Shown in pieces: positions 53,550 to 62,912 of a stretch of DNA of 64,000 nucleotides. Source of the DNA: Georgfuchsia toluolica (GTDB lineage: Bacteria > Pseudomonadota > Gammaproteobacteria > Burkholderiales > Rhodocyclaceae); contig NZ_CAJQUM010000001.1 of NCBI RefSeq assembly GCF_907163265.1, forward strand, positions 2,108,001 to 2,172,000, given 5' to 3'. Both the position numbers and the translations under genes were made by a program. How positions within the stretch are numbered: position 1 is the first letter of the stretch; every line of letters begins with the position of its first letter. Below the pieces are notes generated by a model. It had not been told where the DNA came from. It ran no database searches and saw only the letters and a program-made list of their open reading frames with translations.

Positions 53550-55637
53550 TCAGTTCGTCTGGATACGCCCTAGCCGAGCCTCTTGAATGACAGGAGCAAG
53601 AAACTGGGCGATATAGCTTCCCCCTTGGCGGGAAAAATGGGTCCTATCGGCATAGAGAAGTTCGGAACCCTTCATGGCCCAGCACCATTGGTCATCGCAC
53701 AAGAACTTGGCGACATCAAACACTTTGACCGACGGGAAATCTTTCAACACTGAAGCTGCGATTTCGCGGTACTCGCGATTGTGTCTTTCGAAGTCATCAC
53801 GAGAAACCGCACATGTTGACCTCATTTCATTGCCCAGACGCAGAGGGCGATTGTTCGCGCAGGATTGCGGATCGAAGTTGAGTCCGGCTTGATTAAGGAC
53901 GAATACCACTTGCTTGTTTTGCTGTAGCAGGTAGGAAAACGTTCGCGTTAACGCAATCCGGTATACCTCTCTGTTATCAGTAATTTCCGGCCGATCAGCA
54001 AGGCGGACGAACATTTTGCGATCCGGCTGGGGATCGATATAAAGCGTCCAGTTTCCGACCATGACGACCAACTCCACCGACGCGGTTTTACCTGCTATCG
54101 ATACCATCTGACTGGAGCCCAAGGCACTTGCTGCCTGCCGCTCATAGGGGCTCAGGTTATCGTAACTGCTGACCCCCATGAGGGGCAACATTCCACCCAG
54201 GCTGAGTCCGAGAATATTCACGCTTGCATCGTTCGCAGTGGCCTCTTTGAGACCATTAAAAAGGCCGGGGGTAAGCGAGTCGCCAATGACTGCGATCGTT
54301 GGTTGCGAATCCTTGGCGAGCAGGCAATAACCCCTGAAAGTCGGAAATCGACGTAAACAGCGGGATTCATCAGAAGCGGCAATTTTGCGGAATTGATGCC
54401 GCTCGTTATTAAGCAATAATTGTTTCTGGCGAAATGGCAGCCCCTCCCGATCGAAAGCGTTGTAGCCAATAAAACCAACCAGCGCCATCAAAATGCACAA
54501 AACTATCGATTTTGTTCCGGCATGGCCACCATAACGGATCGGTTTTTCAACCAGGCGATAGGTCAGGGCAGCCAGAATAAAGCTCAATGTCACTGCGGTT
54601 GCGCCAATTTCGAGCGAAAGTGTCTCCGATTCCAGGATGCGTGCAAACGAAAGCAGGGGCCAGTGCCAGAGGTATAGCGGATAACTGACAATGCCGACGA
54701 ATACCATGACGCGGCTAGAAAGCAGGATTCGATTTATCAGTGATTCCTGGCCAGCGAGAATCAGCAGCATCGATCCGGCGACTGGCATGGCCGCGCGCGC
54801 GCCAGGGTAGGGCATGGTTTTATTGAACAGGAAAACACTGGCCAAAATCAGTGCCAGTCCGACCAGCGACAACATACTCATCAACATTGCCTGCCGTGTC
54901 GTAACGTCACAGAGGGCGCCCCCACGCGTCATGCAGCGATTACCCCAAATGAGACCACCCTCTCCCTTGTTGCCCCCATTGAGAGATAGCCACGCCAGCA
55001 GCACACCCGTCATTAATTCCCAGAAACGTGTCTGCGGCACGAAAAAAGTTTGCACGACATCGTAATGAACACCAATCATGTTGGCACCGAAAGACAGGGC
55101 TAATACTGTCGAGATGACGAGCACCAAATTAATGCGAATGCGCCAGGCGAGCCAGATGAGCAGGGGGAAACCGAGGTAAAACTGCTCCTCTATCGCCAGC
55201 GACCAGAGGTGCATGAGGGGCTTTAATTCTGATGCGACATCAAAATATCCCGCTTCTTTCCATAAAATGAAATTCAGCACGAACCCGGCACCAGCAGCGA
55301 TGTGTTTCCCTAATTGCTTGTATTCTTCCGGCAGCAGTGCAAACCACCCCAGAACAAAACAGCAGGCCATGACAATGAGCAATGCCGGAAATATCCGGCG
55401 AATGCGATGAGCATAGAACTCAAGAAAGGAAAAATCGTTATCTGCCAGGCTCTTGAAAATAATCGTCGAGATCAGGAAACCAGAAATGACGAAAAAAACA
55501 TCAACTCCGACGAACCCGCCTGGCACATATGCTGGCAAGGCATGATATGCCACTACACTGAGAATCGCCAAGGCGCGGAGTCCGTCTATGTCTCTTCGGT
55601 ATGAAGGGTGGTAATTATGCTGTGAGGTATTTTTCAT
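53550..55637 (-). CDS. AT3-SGNH O-acyltransferase (OafA/YrhL type)
   Basis: 695 residues. An acyltransferase-3 membrane domain (about 1-380) with RRDIDGLRALAILSVVAYH and RRIFPALLIV is followed by a periplasmic SGNH hydrolase-like domain (about 430-690) with TIAVIGDSLTPG (GDS block) and a C-terminal DRTHFSRQG (catalytic Asp/His block). These two-domain enzymes O-acetylate LPS or other surface glycans. It ends the LPS region; polA follows on the same strand after 106 bases. Confidence 0.93.
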   Translation of the reverse strand: MKNTSQHNYHPSYRRDIDGLRALAILSVVAYHALPAYVPGGFVGVDVFFVISGFLISTIIFKSLADNDFSFLEFYAHRIRRIFPALLIVMACCFVLGWFALLPEEYKQLGKHIAAGAGFVLNFILWKEAGYFDVASELKPLMHLWSLAIEEQFYLGFPLLIWLAWRIRINLVLVISTVLALSFGANMIGVHYDVVQTFFVPQTRFWELMTGVLLAWLSLNGGNKGEGGLIWGNRCMTRGGALCDVTTRQAMLMSMLSLVGLALILASVFLFNKTMPYPGARAAMPVAGSMLLILAGQESLINRILLSSRVMVFVGIVSYPLYLWHWPLLSFARILESETLSLEIGATAVTLSFILAALTYRLVEKPIRYGGHAGTKSIVLCILMALVGFIGYNAFDREGLPFRQKQLLLNNERHQFRKIAASDESRCLRRFPTFRGYCLLAKDSQPTIAVIGDSLTPGLFNGLKEATANDASVNILGLSLGGMLPLMGVSSYDNLSPYERQAASALGSSQMVSIAGKTASVELVVMVGNWTLYIDPQPDRKMFVRLADRPEITDNREVYRIALTRTFSYLLQQNKQVVFVLNQAGLNFDPQSCANNRPLRLGNEMRSTCAVSRDDFERHNREYREIAASVLKDFPSVKVFDVAKFLCDDQWCWAMKGSELLYADRTHFSRQGGSYIAQFLAPVIQEARLGRIQTN

Positions 55638-55743
55638 GTTCCCGGATTCGTGATCTACGGCTTGCTTTTTTGATAACAGCTAGAGTTCCTTCGCGGATTA
55701 CGGTTTCTGCCGCCAGAATCTTCGGTCAATGCAAGAGGCTTTG

Positions 55744-58494
55744 TCAGTGCGCCTCATCCCAATTTGCGCCGACGCCCACCTCCACCAACAGCGGTACCGC
55801 AAGCTGGGCCACGTTGCCCATGAGGTGGGGCAGGGCTTCGCGTACCAGCGCAAGTTCGCCGTCTGGCACTTCCAATACCAGTTCGTCATGTACCTGCAGC
55901 AGCAGCTTTGATGCCAGTTGTTTATCGTCGAGCCAGCCCTGCACCGCGATCATCGCCAGCTTGATCAGGTCGGCGGCGGTGCCCTGCATCGGCGCGTTGA
56001 TCGCGGCGCGTTCGGCGCCCTGGCGGCGGCCGGCGTTGGAGGACTTGATCTCAGGCAGCCACAGGCGGCGGCCGAACACGGTTTCGACATAGCCCTTGTC
56101 GCGCGCCAGCTGGCGCGTCTGTTCCATGTAACGCGCGACACCCGGATAGCGCGTGAAGTAGCGGTCCATGTAGGCGCCTGCTGCGCTGCGCTCCAGCCCC
56201 AGTTCACGGGCGAGGCCGAAGGCCGACATGCCGTAGATGAGGCCGAAGTTGATCACCTTCGCGGCGCGGCGCTGGTCGCTCGTCACTTCGAGCGGCGTGA
56301 TGCCGAAGATTTCGGCAGCGGTAGCGCGGTGCACGTCCTCGCCCTTGGCGAAGGCGTCGAGCAGGCGCTCGTCGGCGGAGAGATGGGCCATGATGCGCAG
56401 CTCGATCTGCGAGTAGTCGGCCGAGACCAGCACGTGGCCTGCCGGCGCGATGAAGGCGGAACGGATGCGGCGGCCTTCCTCGGTGCGGATCGGGATGTTC
56501 TGCAAGTTGGGATCGTTCGACGCCAGCCGGCCGGTCACCGCGACTGCCTGCGAGAAGCTGGTATGCACCCGTCCTGTCGCGGGATTCACGCTGCGTGGCA
56601 ACTTGTCGGTGTAGGTGCCCTTGAGCTTGGCCAGGCTGCGATGTTCGAGCAGCAGCTTGGGCAGCGGGTAATCGAGCGCCAGTTGGGTCAACACTTCTTC
56701 GTCGGTCGATGGGCCACCCGAGGGCGTCTTTTTCACCACGGGCAACTGCTGCTTGTCGAACAGGATTTCCGCCAGTTGTTTCGGCGAAGCCAGATTGAAG
56801 GGCTGGCCAGCGAGTTCATGCGCCTGACGTTCCAGCTCCATCAGGCGTCGCCCGAGTTCTTCGCTTTGTTGCGCCAGCGCAAAGACATCGATCAATATGC
56901 CGTTGCGCTCCATGCGATACAGGACTTCGGCGACCGGCAGTTCCACATCGCGGTAGAGCTGTTCAAGTTTCTGTTCTTCGACGAGTTGCGGTGCCAGCGC
57001 CTGATGCACGCGCAGCGTCACGTCGGCATCCTCAGCCGCGTAGGCACCGGCCTGTTCCAGCGCCACCTGCGCGAACGAAATGCGCGCCGCGCCCTTGCCA
57101 GTGACATCATCATAACCGATGGTGGACAGGCTGCAATGGCGCAACGCCAGCGCGCCGAGGTCGTGCGACTTGTCGCTTTCGAGAATGTAGGATTCGAGCA
57201 GCGTGTCGTCATGGATGCCGCGCAACTCGATGCCGTGGTTGGCGAATACGTGGCGATCGTACTTGAGATGCTGTCCGACTTTTTTATATTGTGCCGATTC
57301 GAGCCACGGCTTGAGACGCAACAAAACGTCGCTCAACGGCAATTGATCCGGCACCCCGGCATAACTGTGACCGATGGGCAGATAGGCCGCGACGGCCGGC
57401 TCTACACAAAACGAAATACCCACCAGTTTTGCCTGCATCGGGTCAAGGTTGGTGGTTTCCGTGTCGAGCGCAGTGAGTTCGGCGGCATCAATGATCTTCA
57501 GCCATTTGTCGAACTGTTCCCAGGTGAAGAGCGTTTCATAGCCACTGCGATCGGGCTGAACGATAGTCGCCGGTTGAGAGTCGAGAGTCGGGTACGAGCC
57601 CTTAACGGCAGGCGCTGCGCTTCTCTCGGACACCGGTTTGAGACCGCCATTGCCCTGGATTTCCCGCAACCAGCTTTTGAATTCGAGTCTGGTGAACAAC
57701 TCGGTCAACGCCGTATTGTCATGCGGCTGCGGCAGCAGTTCCCGCACCTTGAGCAGCAGCGGCAGCTCGCAGGCAACGGTGACGAGCTTCTTGCCCAGCG
57801 GCAAAAAATCGAGGTGCCGGCGCAAGTTTTCGCCGACGGCACCCTTGATATCGGCAGCACGTTCGATGATGCCGTCGAGTGAGCCGTATTCATTCAGCCA
57901 TTTCACCGCCGTCTTCGGCCCGACCTTGGCTACGCCGGGTACGCCATCGATGGCATCGCCGACCAGCGCCAGGTAATCGACAATGCGAGCAGGCGGCACG
58001 CCAAACTTCGCCAGCACGCCGGCTTCGTCGAGCGTTTCGTTGCTCATGGTATTCACCAGCCGCACGTGCGGATTGACCAGTTGCGCCAGGTCCTTGTCAC
58101 CGGTCGAGACGATGCAATCGATGCCCTGCGCCGAGGCTTCGCGCGTCAGCGTGCCGATCACATCGTCGGCCTCGACGCCGTCGATCATCAGCAGCGGCCA
58201 GCCCAGCGCACGCACGCAGGCGTGCAGCGGTTCGATCTGCGCCACCAGATCGTCCGGCATCGGCGGGCGATGCGCCTTGTATTCGGGATACCAGTCGTCG
58301 CGGAAGGTCTTGCCCTTGGCGTCGAACACCACGGCGCGATAATCCGCCTTGTAGTCGGCCTCAAGCCGACGTAGCATGTTGATGACGCCATAGATCGCGC
58401 CGGTCGCCTCGCCCGCCTTGTTGCGCAGGTCGGGCAGCGCGTGAAAGGCGCGATAAAGATATGACGATCCGTCAACGAGTAATAAGGATGGCAT
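55744..58494 (-). CDS. polA: DNA polymerase I PolA
   Basis: 916 residues with all three domains. The 5' nuclease runs from about 1 to 290 (LLLVDGSSYLYRAFHALPDL, VEADDVIGTL). The proofreading 3'-5' exonuclease (about 330-515) has intact TALDTETTNLD, so it is active rather than vestigial. The polymerase (about 530-916) has SADYSQIELRIMAHLSAD, RRAAKVINFGLIYGMSAFGL and LLQVHDELVLEVP. The ATG at 58494 is only ten bases from the divergent LOG-family start. Confidence 0.98.
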   Translation of the reverse strand: MPSLLLVDGSSYLYRAFHALPDLRNKAGEATGAIYGVINMLRRLEADYKADYRAVVFDAKGKTFRDDWYPEYKAHRPPMPDDLVAQIEPLHACVRALGWPLLMIDGVEADDVIGTLTREASAQGIDCIVSTGDKDLAQLVNPHVRLVNTMSNETLDEAGVLAKFGVPPARIVDYLALVGDAIDGVPGVAKVGPKTAVKWLNEYGSLDGIIERAADIKGAVGENLRRHLDFLPLGKKLVTVACELPLLLKVRELLPQPHDNTALTELFTRLEFKSWLREIQGNGGLKPVSERSAAPAVKGSYPTLDSQPATIVQPDRSGYETLFTWEQFDKWLKIIDAAELTALDTETTNLDPMQAKLVGISFCVEPAVAAYLPIGHSYAGVPDQLPLSDVLLRLKPWLESAQYKKVGQHLKYDRHVFANHGIELRGIHDDTLLESYILESDKSHDLGALALRHCSLSTIGYDDVTGKGAARISFAQVALEQAGAYAAEDADVTLRVHQALAPQLVEEQKLEQLYRDVELPVAEVLYRMERNGILIDVFALAQQSEELGRRLMELERQAHELAGQPFNLASPKQLAEILFDKQQLPVVKKTPSGGPSTDEEVLTQLALDYPLPKLLLEHRSLAKLKGTYTDKLPRSVNPATGRVHTSFSQAVAVTGRLASNDPNLQNIPIRTEEGRRIRSAFIAPAGHVLVSADYSQIELRIMAHLSADERLLDAFAKGEDVHRATAAEIFGITPLEVTSDQRRAAKVINFGLIYGMSAFGLARELGLERSAAGAYMDRYFTRYPGVARYMEQTRQLARDKGYVETVFGRRLWLPEIKSSNAGRRQGAERAAINAPMQGTAADLIKLAMIAVQGWLDDKQLASKLLLQVHDELVLEVPDGELALVREALPHLMGNVAQLAVPLLVEVGVGANWDEAH

Positions 58495-58503
58495 GGAGAA
58501 GAT

Positions 58504-59232
58504 ATGAGTGTTTACGACAAGCTGCCAAAACAGTACGACCCGTGGAAAACCGCGCCGGATATCACAGCCAGAGAGGCCTGGCGAGTGTTCGGCATTATGT
58601 CAGAATTCGTCGAGGCGACCGAACGCCTGAAGCGCGTCAGCCCGGCTGTTTCGATTTTCGGCAGCGCCCGCCTTGCGCCCGATTCGCTTTATTACCAGCT
58701 CGCGGAAAAAATCGCGCGCCTGTTGTCCGACTCGGGTTTCTCGGTCATCTCCGGCGGCGGCCCCGGCATCATGGAAGCCGCCAACAAAGGCGCGTTCGGG
58801 GGCAAGGGCGTCAGCATCGGCCTCAACATCCAGTTGCCGATGGAACAGGCGAACAACGCCTATCAGGACATCTCGCAATCGTTCAAGCACTTCTTCGCGC
58901 GCAAATACATGTTCGTGCGCATGGCGCGCGCCTATGTCGTCATGCCGGGCGGCTTCGGTACGCTCGATGAACTGCTCGAAGCTCTGACGCTGATCCAGAC
59001 CAACAAGTCGCCACACATCCCGATCATCCTGGTCGGCACGGAATACTGGAGCGGCCTGCTCGACTGGTTCCGCGAGCGGCTTGTCGCCGAAAAAATGATT
59101 CACCCGGAGGACATGAAACTGATCCAGGTCATCGACGAACCGAAACTCATCGTCGATGCCATCTTCAGCCATTACGAGAAGCGCGGTTTCCCGCGTCTGC
59201 CGGAAGAACACGAATTGTTACTCAATCTGTGA
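58504..59232 (+). CDS. LOG family protein (TIGR00730, cytokinin-riboside phosphoribohydrolase-like)
   Basis: 242 residues. The signature GGGPGIMEAANKGA and PGGFGTLDELLEAL define the family, which hydrolyses nucleoside monophosphates to the base; older annotations call it lysine decarboxylase. The N-terminal extension (about 1-40) is typical of the longer bacterial type. Shine-Dalgarno GGAGAAGAT lies between its ATG and polA's. Cellular role in bacteria is uncertain. Confidence 0.9.
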   Translation: MSVYDKLPKQYDPWKTAPDITAREAWRVFGIMSEFVEATERLKRVSPAVSIFGSARLAPDSLYYQLAEKIARLLSDSGFSVISGGGPGIMEAANKGAFGGKGVSIGLNIQLPMEQANNAYQDISQSFKHFFARKYMFVRMARAYVVMPGGFGTLDELLEALTLIQTNKSPHIPIILVGTEYWSGLLDWFRERLVAEKMIHPEDMKLIQVIDEPKLIVDAIFSHYEKRGFPRLPEEHELLLNL

Positions 59233-59269
59233 GGGTAAAATGGGCTTATCTACTGCAAAGGATCATTCT

Positions 59270-59608
59270 ATGCGCCGAGTATTGTTCCTGCTGTTCGCCC
59301 TGTTTGCGCTGTCCGCCGCGGCGCAGACACCCGCTCTGCCGCCGGGCTTGCAGCCCATTCCGGAACCTCCGCCGATACCCGCCGGCGCGTCCGACGAAGA
59401 ACTGGAACCGCAGGTCACCATCATCCAGCGCGGCGAGGACAAGGTCGAGGAATACCGCCTTTCCGGCAAGCTATACATGATCAAGGTCACGCCGCCGCAT
59501 GGCGTGCCCTATTATCTGGTGGACGAACACGGTGACGGCGTCATGACCCGCAAGGACACGCTCACCTCCGGCACGCGTCCGCCGATGTGGGTGATCAAGC
59601 GTTTCTGA
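59270..59608 (+). CDS. DUF2782 exported protein
   Basis: 112 residues from ATG 59270, with AAAGGA upstream. The signal peptide is MRRVLFLLFALFALSAAAQ. The mature part is a Pro-rich stretch followed by VTIIQRGEDKVEEYRLSGKL then YMIKVTPPHGVPYYLVDEHG, the DUF2782 core. This small periplasmic family is encoded next to polA in many betaproteobacteria, which supports the call. An earlier in-frame ATG at 59240 is possible but would bury the signal peptide. Function unknown. Confidence 0.85.
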   Translation: MRRVLFLLFALFALSAAAQTPALPPGLQPIPEPPPIPAGASDEELEPQVTIIQRGEDKVEEYRLSGKLYMIKVTPPHGVPYYLVDEHGDGVMTRKDTLTSGTRPPMWVIKRF

Positions 59609-59618
59609 TTTCGCCTCA

Positions 59619-60371
59619 ATGACAACCTACGACGTCCATCCCGAGCCGCATATTGTCGATTCCAGTCAGGCCACCGCATGGCTCTCCGGCGGCTGGAAGC
59701 TGTTCATGGCGGCGCCCGCCGTGTGGATCGCAATCGGCGTCGTGTTTGCCGTGATCCACGTCCTGCTTGGCCTGGTACCAGCCTTGGGCATCGTTGCCCA
59801 TATGTTGCTGTTGCCAGTGCTGGCGGCAGGTCTGCTGGAAGCCAGCCGCATTGCCGAGAGCGGCGCCGTGCCACCCTTCGAGGCCCTGTTCGCGGGCTTT
59901 CGCCATTGCACCGGCAATCTGGTGATGGTTGGCCTGCTCACGCTCGGCGCCCTCGCTGCCATCGGCGCAATTGCCTTTGTCATCGTCTTTATCGGTGGCG
60001 GCACGGGCGCGTTTTCCGCGCTCATGCATATCGCCGATGCCGATGCGGCAGCTACGACCAGCGGCGCCAGCATCGGTCTGGCGCTGGGCAGTATACTGCT
60101 GGCGTTCCTGGTAACGTTGTCGCTGCTGCCGCCGCTCATCATGGCGCTATGGTTCGCTCCGGCGCTGGTGTTCTTCGACGGCATGATGCCGCTCGCCGCC
60201 ATGAAAAACAGCCTCAAAGCCTGCCTGCACAACTGGCTCTCCATCACCATCTACGGCATTCTCGCCTTTGTGCTGATGTGCATTGTCGCCATCACGGTGG
60301 TGGGATTGCTGGTAGTCGTCCCGCTCGTCGCGACGTCCCTCTATCTCTCCTACCGCGATATATTTCACTGA
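59619..60371 (+). CDS. BPSS1780-family multipass membrane protein
   Basis: 250 residues with about six helices. TAWLSGGWKLFMAAPAVWIA at the start and NSLKACLHNWLSITIYGILA with the end SLYLSYRDIFH match the BPSS1780 family, widespread and uncharacterised in betaproteobacteria. It is ten bases after DUF2782. A paralogue follows after a family-A repeat. Confidence 0.85.
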   Translation: MTTYDVHPEPHIVDSSQATAWLSGGWKLFMAAPAVWIAIGVVFAVIHVLLGLVPALGIVAHMLLLPVLAAGLLEASRIAESGAVPPFEALFAGFRHCTGNLVMVGLLTLGALAAIGAIAFVIVFIGGGTGAFSALMHIADADAAATTSGASIGLALGSILLAFLVTLSLLPPLIMALWFAPALVFFDGMMPLAAMKNSLKACLHNWLSITIYGILAFVLMCIVAITVVGLLVVVPLVATSLYLSYRDIFH

Positions 60372-60387
60372 CGCTCTTGCAATGATT

Positions 60388-60524
60388 GTTGCACCACTGA
60401 TGATGAAAATACGCAAAGGCAAATTGAACGCTCCCCACCCCCAACCCCGCCCCAAGGCGGGGCTTTCAACTTGCTCGCTGCGCTCGATTCAGACAAATCT
60501 CTTGTTCTACGTTCTTTCACGCTA
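60388..60524 (+). repeat. Family-A repeat, copy A6, between two paralogous membrane protein genes
   Basis: It carries CTGATGATGAAAATACGC, GGCAAATTGAACGC, CCCCGCC...GGCGGGG, CTTGCTCGCTGCGCTCGAT and the end TCTTTCACGCTAA, which abuts the ATG of the next gene. The GCGCATGG terminus is degraded. The paired CCGCCCCAAGGCGGGG forms a hairpin but the GCAAAGCA hairpin is missing. Confidence 0.75.
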
Positions 60525-60525
60525 A

Positions 60526-61272
60526 ATGCAGGCGCGTCGTTTGCCAGCCCGTCAGGGCATTGTCTGGGTTGTTGCCGGTTATCGCCTGTTTCGTGCCAAC
60601 CCGCCGCTGCTGACCCTGCTCGCTTTTCTCTACCTGATGGCGTTCACCGTGATGCTGCTGTTGCCGGCCGGTGTCGGCGGCGTGCTGTTTCCCGTCCTGC
60701 AACCCATGCTCGTTCTGGCTATTGCCAACGGTTGTCGCGGCATCGCCGCAACCGGCCGCCGCGGGCCGCCGCCCGACCTGTTGGCCGGCATCCGCACGCG
60801 CCGCCGCGAGTTGCTCAAACTCGGCGCGCTGCAACTCGCCGGTTCGCTGCTGGTGATGCTGCTCATGTTTGCCTTTGGCATAAAACCGGATACCGAAAAG
60901 CCCGACCAACTGTTGTCGGCGCTGGCGCTGGCGGCGGCGCTGTCGTTGCCCCTGCTGCTGGCATTCTGGTTCGCGCCGCTGCTGACCGGCTGGCATGAGC
61001 TGCCGCCGCTGAAATCGGTGTTCTTCAGCCTCGTCGCCTGCTTGCGCAACTGGCGCGCCTTTGTGGTCTATGCGTTCGCACTTGCGGCAATAACGCTGCT
61101 GGCGACCACGCTGGCCGTGTTTGCGGTACAGATATCGGAGAACTTCGGTCAGATCGTGGCGAAGGTGGTGGAGGTGCTGATGATAATTTTCTTATTGCCC
61201 ATCTTCCTTGCCGGCAGCTATATCAGCTACCGCGACATTTTCACCACTGCCGTAGCGTCAACCAATGACTGA
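60526..61272 (+). CDS. Second BPSS1780-like membrane protein (divergent paralogue)
   Basis: 248 residues with about six helices. The end LPIFLAGSYISYRDIFTTAV matches the SYRDIF end of the preceding gene, and VVAGYRLFRANPPLL its start, but the middle is divergent. The pair probably arose by tandem duplication. Its stop overlaps the nadD start by eight bases, so it is likely co-translated with nadD. Confidence 0.8.
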   Translation: MQARRLPARQGIVWVVAGYRLFRANPPLLTLLAFLYLMAFTVMLLLPAGVGGVLFPVLQPMLVLAIANGCRGIAATGRRGPPPDLLAGIRTRRRELLKLGALQLAGSLLVMLLMFAFGIKPDTEKPDQLLSALALAAALSLPLLLAFWFAPLLTGWHELPPLKSVFFSLVACLRNWRAFVVYAFALAAITLLATTLAVFAVQISENFGQIVAKVVEVLMIIFLLPIFLAGSYISYRDIFTTAVASTND

Positions 61273-61918
61273 ACAGCCGATCGGCATTCTCGGCGGCACT
61301 TTCGATCCCGTACATCGCGCGCACTTGCAACTCGCCGAAGACGCCTGTGCCAATCTCGGTCTCGTGCAGGTGTTATGGATTCCCGCCGGTAATCCGCCGC
61401 ATCGGGATCGCCCCCAGGCTTCAGCCGAACAACGGCTGGCCATGGTGGCGCTTGCCCTCAATGGCTACCCCCAATTCACGATCGACGACAGCGAAGTCCG
61501 CTCCAGCGCGCCGAGTTACACCGTCGCCACCTTGCAGCGCCTGCGTGCCATTCACGGCGCCCGGCCGCTGGTATTGCTGCTCGGCGCCGATGCCTTTCAT
61601 GGACTAAGCAAATGGCATCGTTGGCGCGAACTGTTTGCGCTGGCCCACATCGCCATCGCCACCCGGCCCGGCTATGCGCTGGATGCGCAAGCGCTGGACG
61701 GCAAGCTGCACGAGGAATACCTGCGCCGACGCAGTGGCGATTATTCGTGCCTGACTGCACAAGCCGCTGGATGCATCATCACCTTTGCCATCACCCCGCT
61801 CGACATCTCGGCTTCAGCGATTCGCGCCCGGCTCGCCGCCGGACAGGAAATCCAGGATTTGCTGCCCAAGCCCGTTCTCGACTATATTGCCAACAACCAC
61901 CTTTACTCCGGCCACTGA
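61265..61918 (+). CDS. nadD: Nicotinate-nucleotide adenylyltransferase NadD
   Basis: 217 residues. NadD makes deamido-NAD from nicotinate mononucleotide and ATP. GILGGTFDPVHRAHL holds the HxxH nucleotide-binding motif. TIDDSEVRSSAPSYTVATL and the C-terminal ISASAIRARLAAGQEIQDLL (ISSTxxR-like) are intact. It precedes rsfS directly (stop and start adjacent), the usual nadD-rsfS-rlmH order. Confidence 0.96.
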   Translation: MTEQPIGILGGTFDPVHRAHLQLAEDACANLGLVQVLWIPAGNPPHRDRPQASAEQRLAMVALALNGYPQFTIDDSEVRSSAPSYTVATLQRLRAIHGARPLVLLLGADAFHGLSKWHRWRELFALAHIAIATRPGYALDAQALDGKLHEEYLRRRSGDYSCLTAQAAGCIITFAITPLDISASAIRARLAAGQEIQDLLPKPVLDYIANNHLYSGH

Positions 61919-62443
61919 ATGGATATCCGCAAACTACAGAAACTCGCCGTAGACGCGCTCGAAGACGTCAAAGCGAAAGACATCGAAGTCATCAACACCA
62001 CCAAGCTCACCTCCCTGTTCGACCGCATCATCGTCGCCAGCGGCGACTCGACGCGCCAGGTCAAGGCGCTGGCGCGCAGCGTCCATGACAAGGTCAAGGA
62101 AGCCGGCGGCGGCGTGATCGGCCTCGAAGGCGAGGACGGTGGCGAGTGGGTGCTGATCGATCTCGGCGACATCGTTGTGCATGTGATGCAGCCCGCCGTA
62201 CGCGCCTATTACAACCTCGAAGAGCTCTGGGCTGGGGCCAGGCCCCAGCCCAAGGGGGAATCAAAGCGCACTTCCTCCCGGCATCCCTCGCCAAGCGAGG
62301 GACGGGCTGTGCCCGCCCCTAAAGGGAAAAGGCAGAACACCCCCTCCCAGCCTCCCCCGCCAGGCGGAGGAGGTGACTGTTTGGCGCCTTCCGGCGCAAG
62401 GGCGAAGAGAGTCCGGTCCCCTGCAAAAGCGAAGGTCGTGTGA
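61919..62443 (+). CDS. rsfS: Ribosome silencing factor RsfS with a repeat-derived C-terminal extension
   Basis: RsfS binds ribosomal protein uL14 and blocks subunit joining in starved cells. Residues 1-103 are the normal fold: [53 protein letters not shown] and YYNLEELW, where the family usually ends soon after. Residues 104-160 ([33 protein letters not shown]) are the translation of a family-C repeat. A basic tail [14 protein letters not shown] resembles the natural C-terminus. Total 174 residues against about 110-120 usual. The core should still fold. Confidence 0.9.
   Translation: MDIRKLQKLAVDALEDVKAKDIEVINTTKLTSLFDRIIVASGDSTRQVKALARSVHDKVKEAGGGVIGLEGEDGGEWVLIDLGDIVVHVMQPAVRAYYNLEELWAGARPQPKGESKRTSSRHPSPSEGRAVPAPKGKRQNTPSQPPPPGGGGDCLAPSGARAKRVRSPAKAKVV
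62228..62405. repeat. Family-C palindrome-rich repeat inside rsfS (copy C2)
   Basis: Short palindromes in series: GGGGCCAGGCCCC, CCCTCGCCAAGCGAGGG, CGCCAGGCG and GGCGCCTTCCGGCGCAAGG. The stretch CCTCCCAGCCTCCCCCGCC then GGTGACTG parallels copy C1 at 8690. The length keeps the rsfS frame open across about 60 codons. Confidence 0.65.
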
Positions 62444-62910
62444 AACTCGTGATTGCGGCTGTAGGTACCCGCATGCCAAACTGGGTGGAAGAAGGCTTCG
62501 CCGACTATTCCAAACGCATGCCGCGCGAACTGCCGCTGGAACTGGCGGCGGTCAAGGCCGAGCCGCGCAGCGAAGGCAAGACCGTCGCTGGCATGATGGC
62601 CGCCGAGGCGCAGCGTTTGCGTGGTGCGTTACCGCCGCGCTGCCGTACCATCGTCCTTGACGAGCGCGGCGCGGAACTGACCACGCAGAATCTCGCGCAA
62701 CGCCTGCAACGCTGGATGAATGAAGGCGGCGACACCGCCTTCCTGATCGGCGGTCCGGACGGACTCGATCCCGCGCTCAAGCAGGAAGCCGCCGAACGGG
62801 TGCGGCTCTCCGGCCTCACCCTGCCCCACGCCATGGTGCGCGTCATGCTCGCCGAAGCGCTGTATCGCGCCAGCAGCGTGATTCGCGGCCACCCTTATCA
62901 TCGCGAGTAG
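62440..62910 (+). CDS. rlmH: 23S rRNA pseudouridine-1915 N3-methyltransferase RlmH
   Basis: 156 residues, family length. A SPOUT methyltransferase with [17 protein letters not shown] and the trefoil-knot [17 protein letters not shown], ending [14 protein letters not shown] as usual. It starts at GTG 62440, overlapping the rsfS TGA (GTGA), so the two are translationally coupled. It methylates the 70S ribosome at helix 69. Confidence 0.96.
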   Translation: MKLVIAAVGTRMPNWVEEGFADYSKRMPRELPLELAAVKAEPRSEGKTVAGMMAAEAQRLRGALPPRCRTIVLDERGAELTTQNLAQRLQRWMNEGGDTAFLIGGPDGLDPALKQEAAERVRLSGLTLPHAMVRVMLAEALYRASSVIRGHPYHRE

Positions 62911-62912
62911 CC

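Noticed and set aside
55918-57882. A 654-codon open frame opposite polA
   Set aside because: It is a GC-rich antisense shadow. PolA motifs on the minus strand are intact and the plus-strand product is low-complexity, with no Shine-Dalgarno or family pattern.
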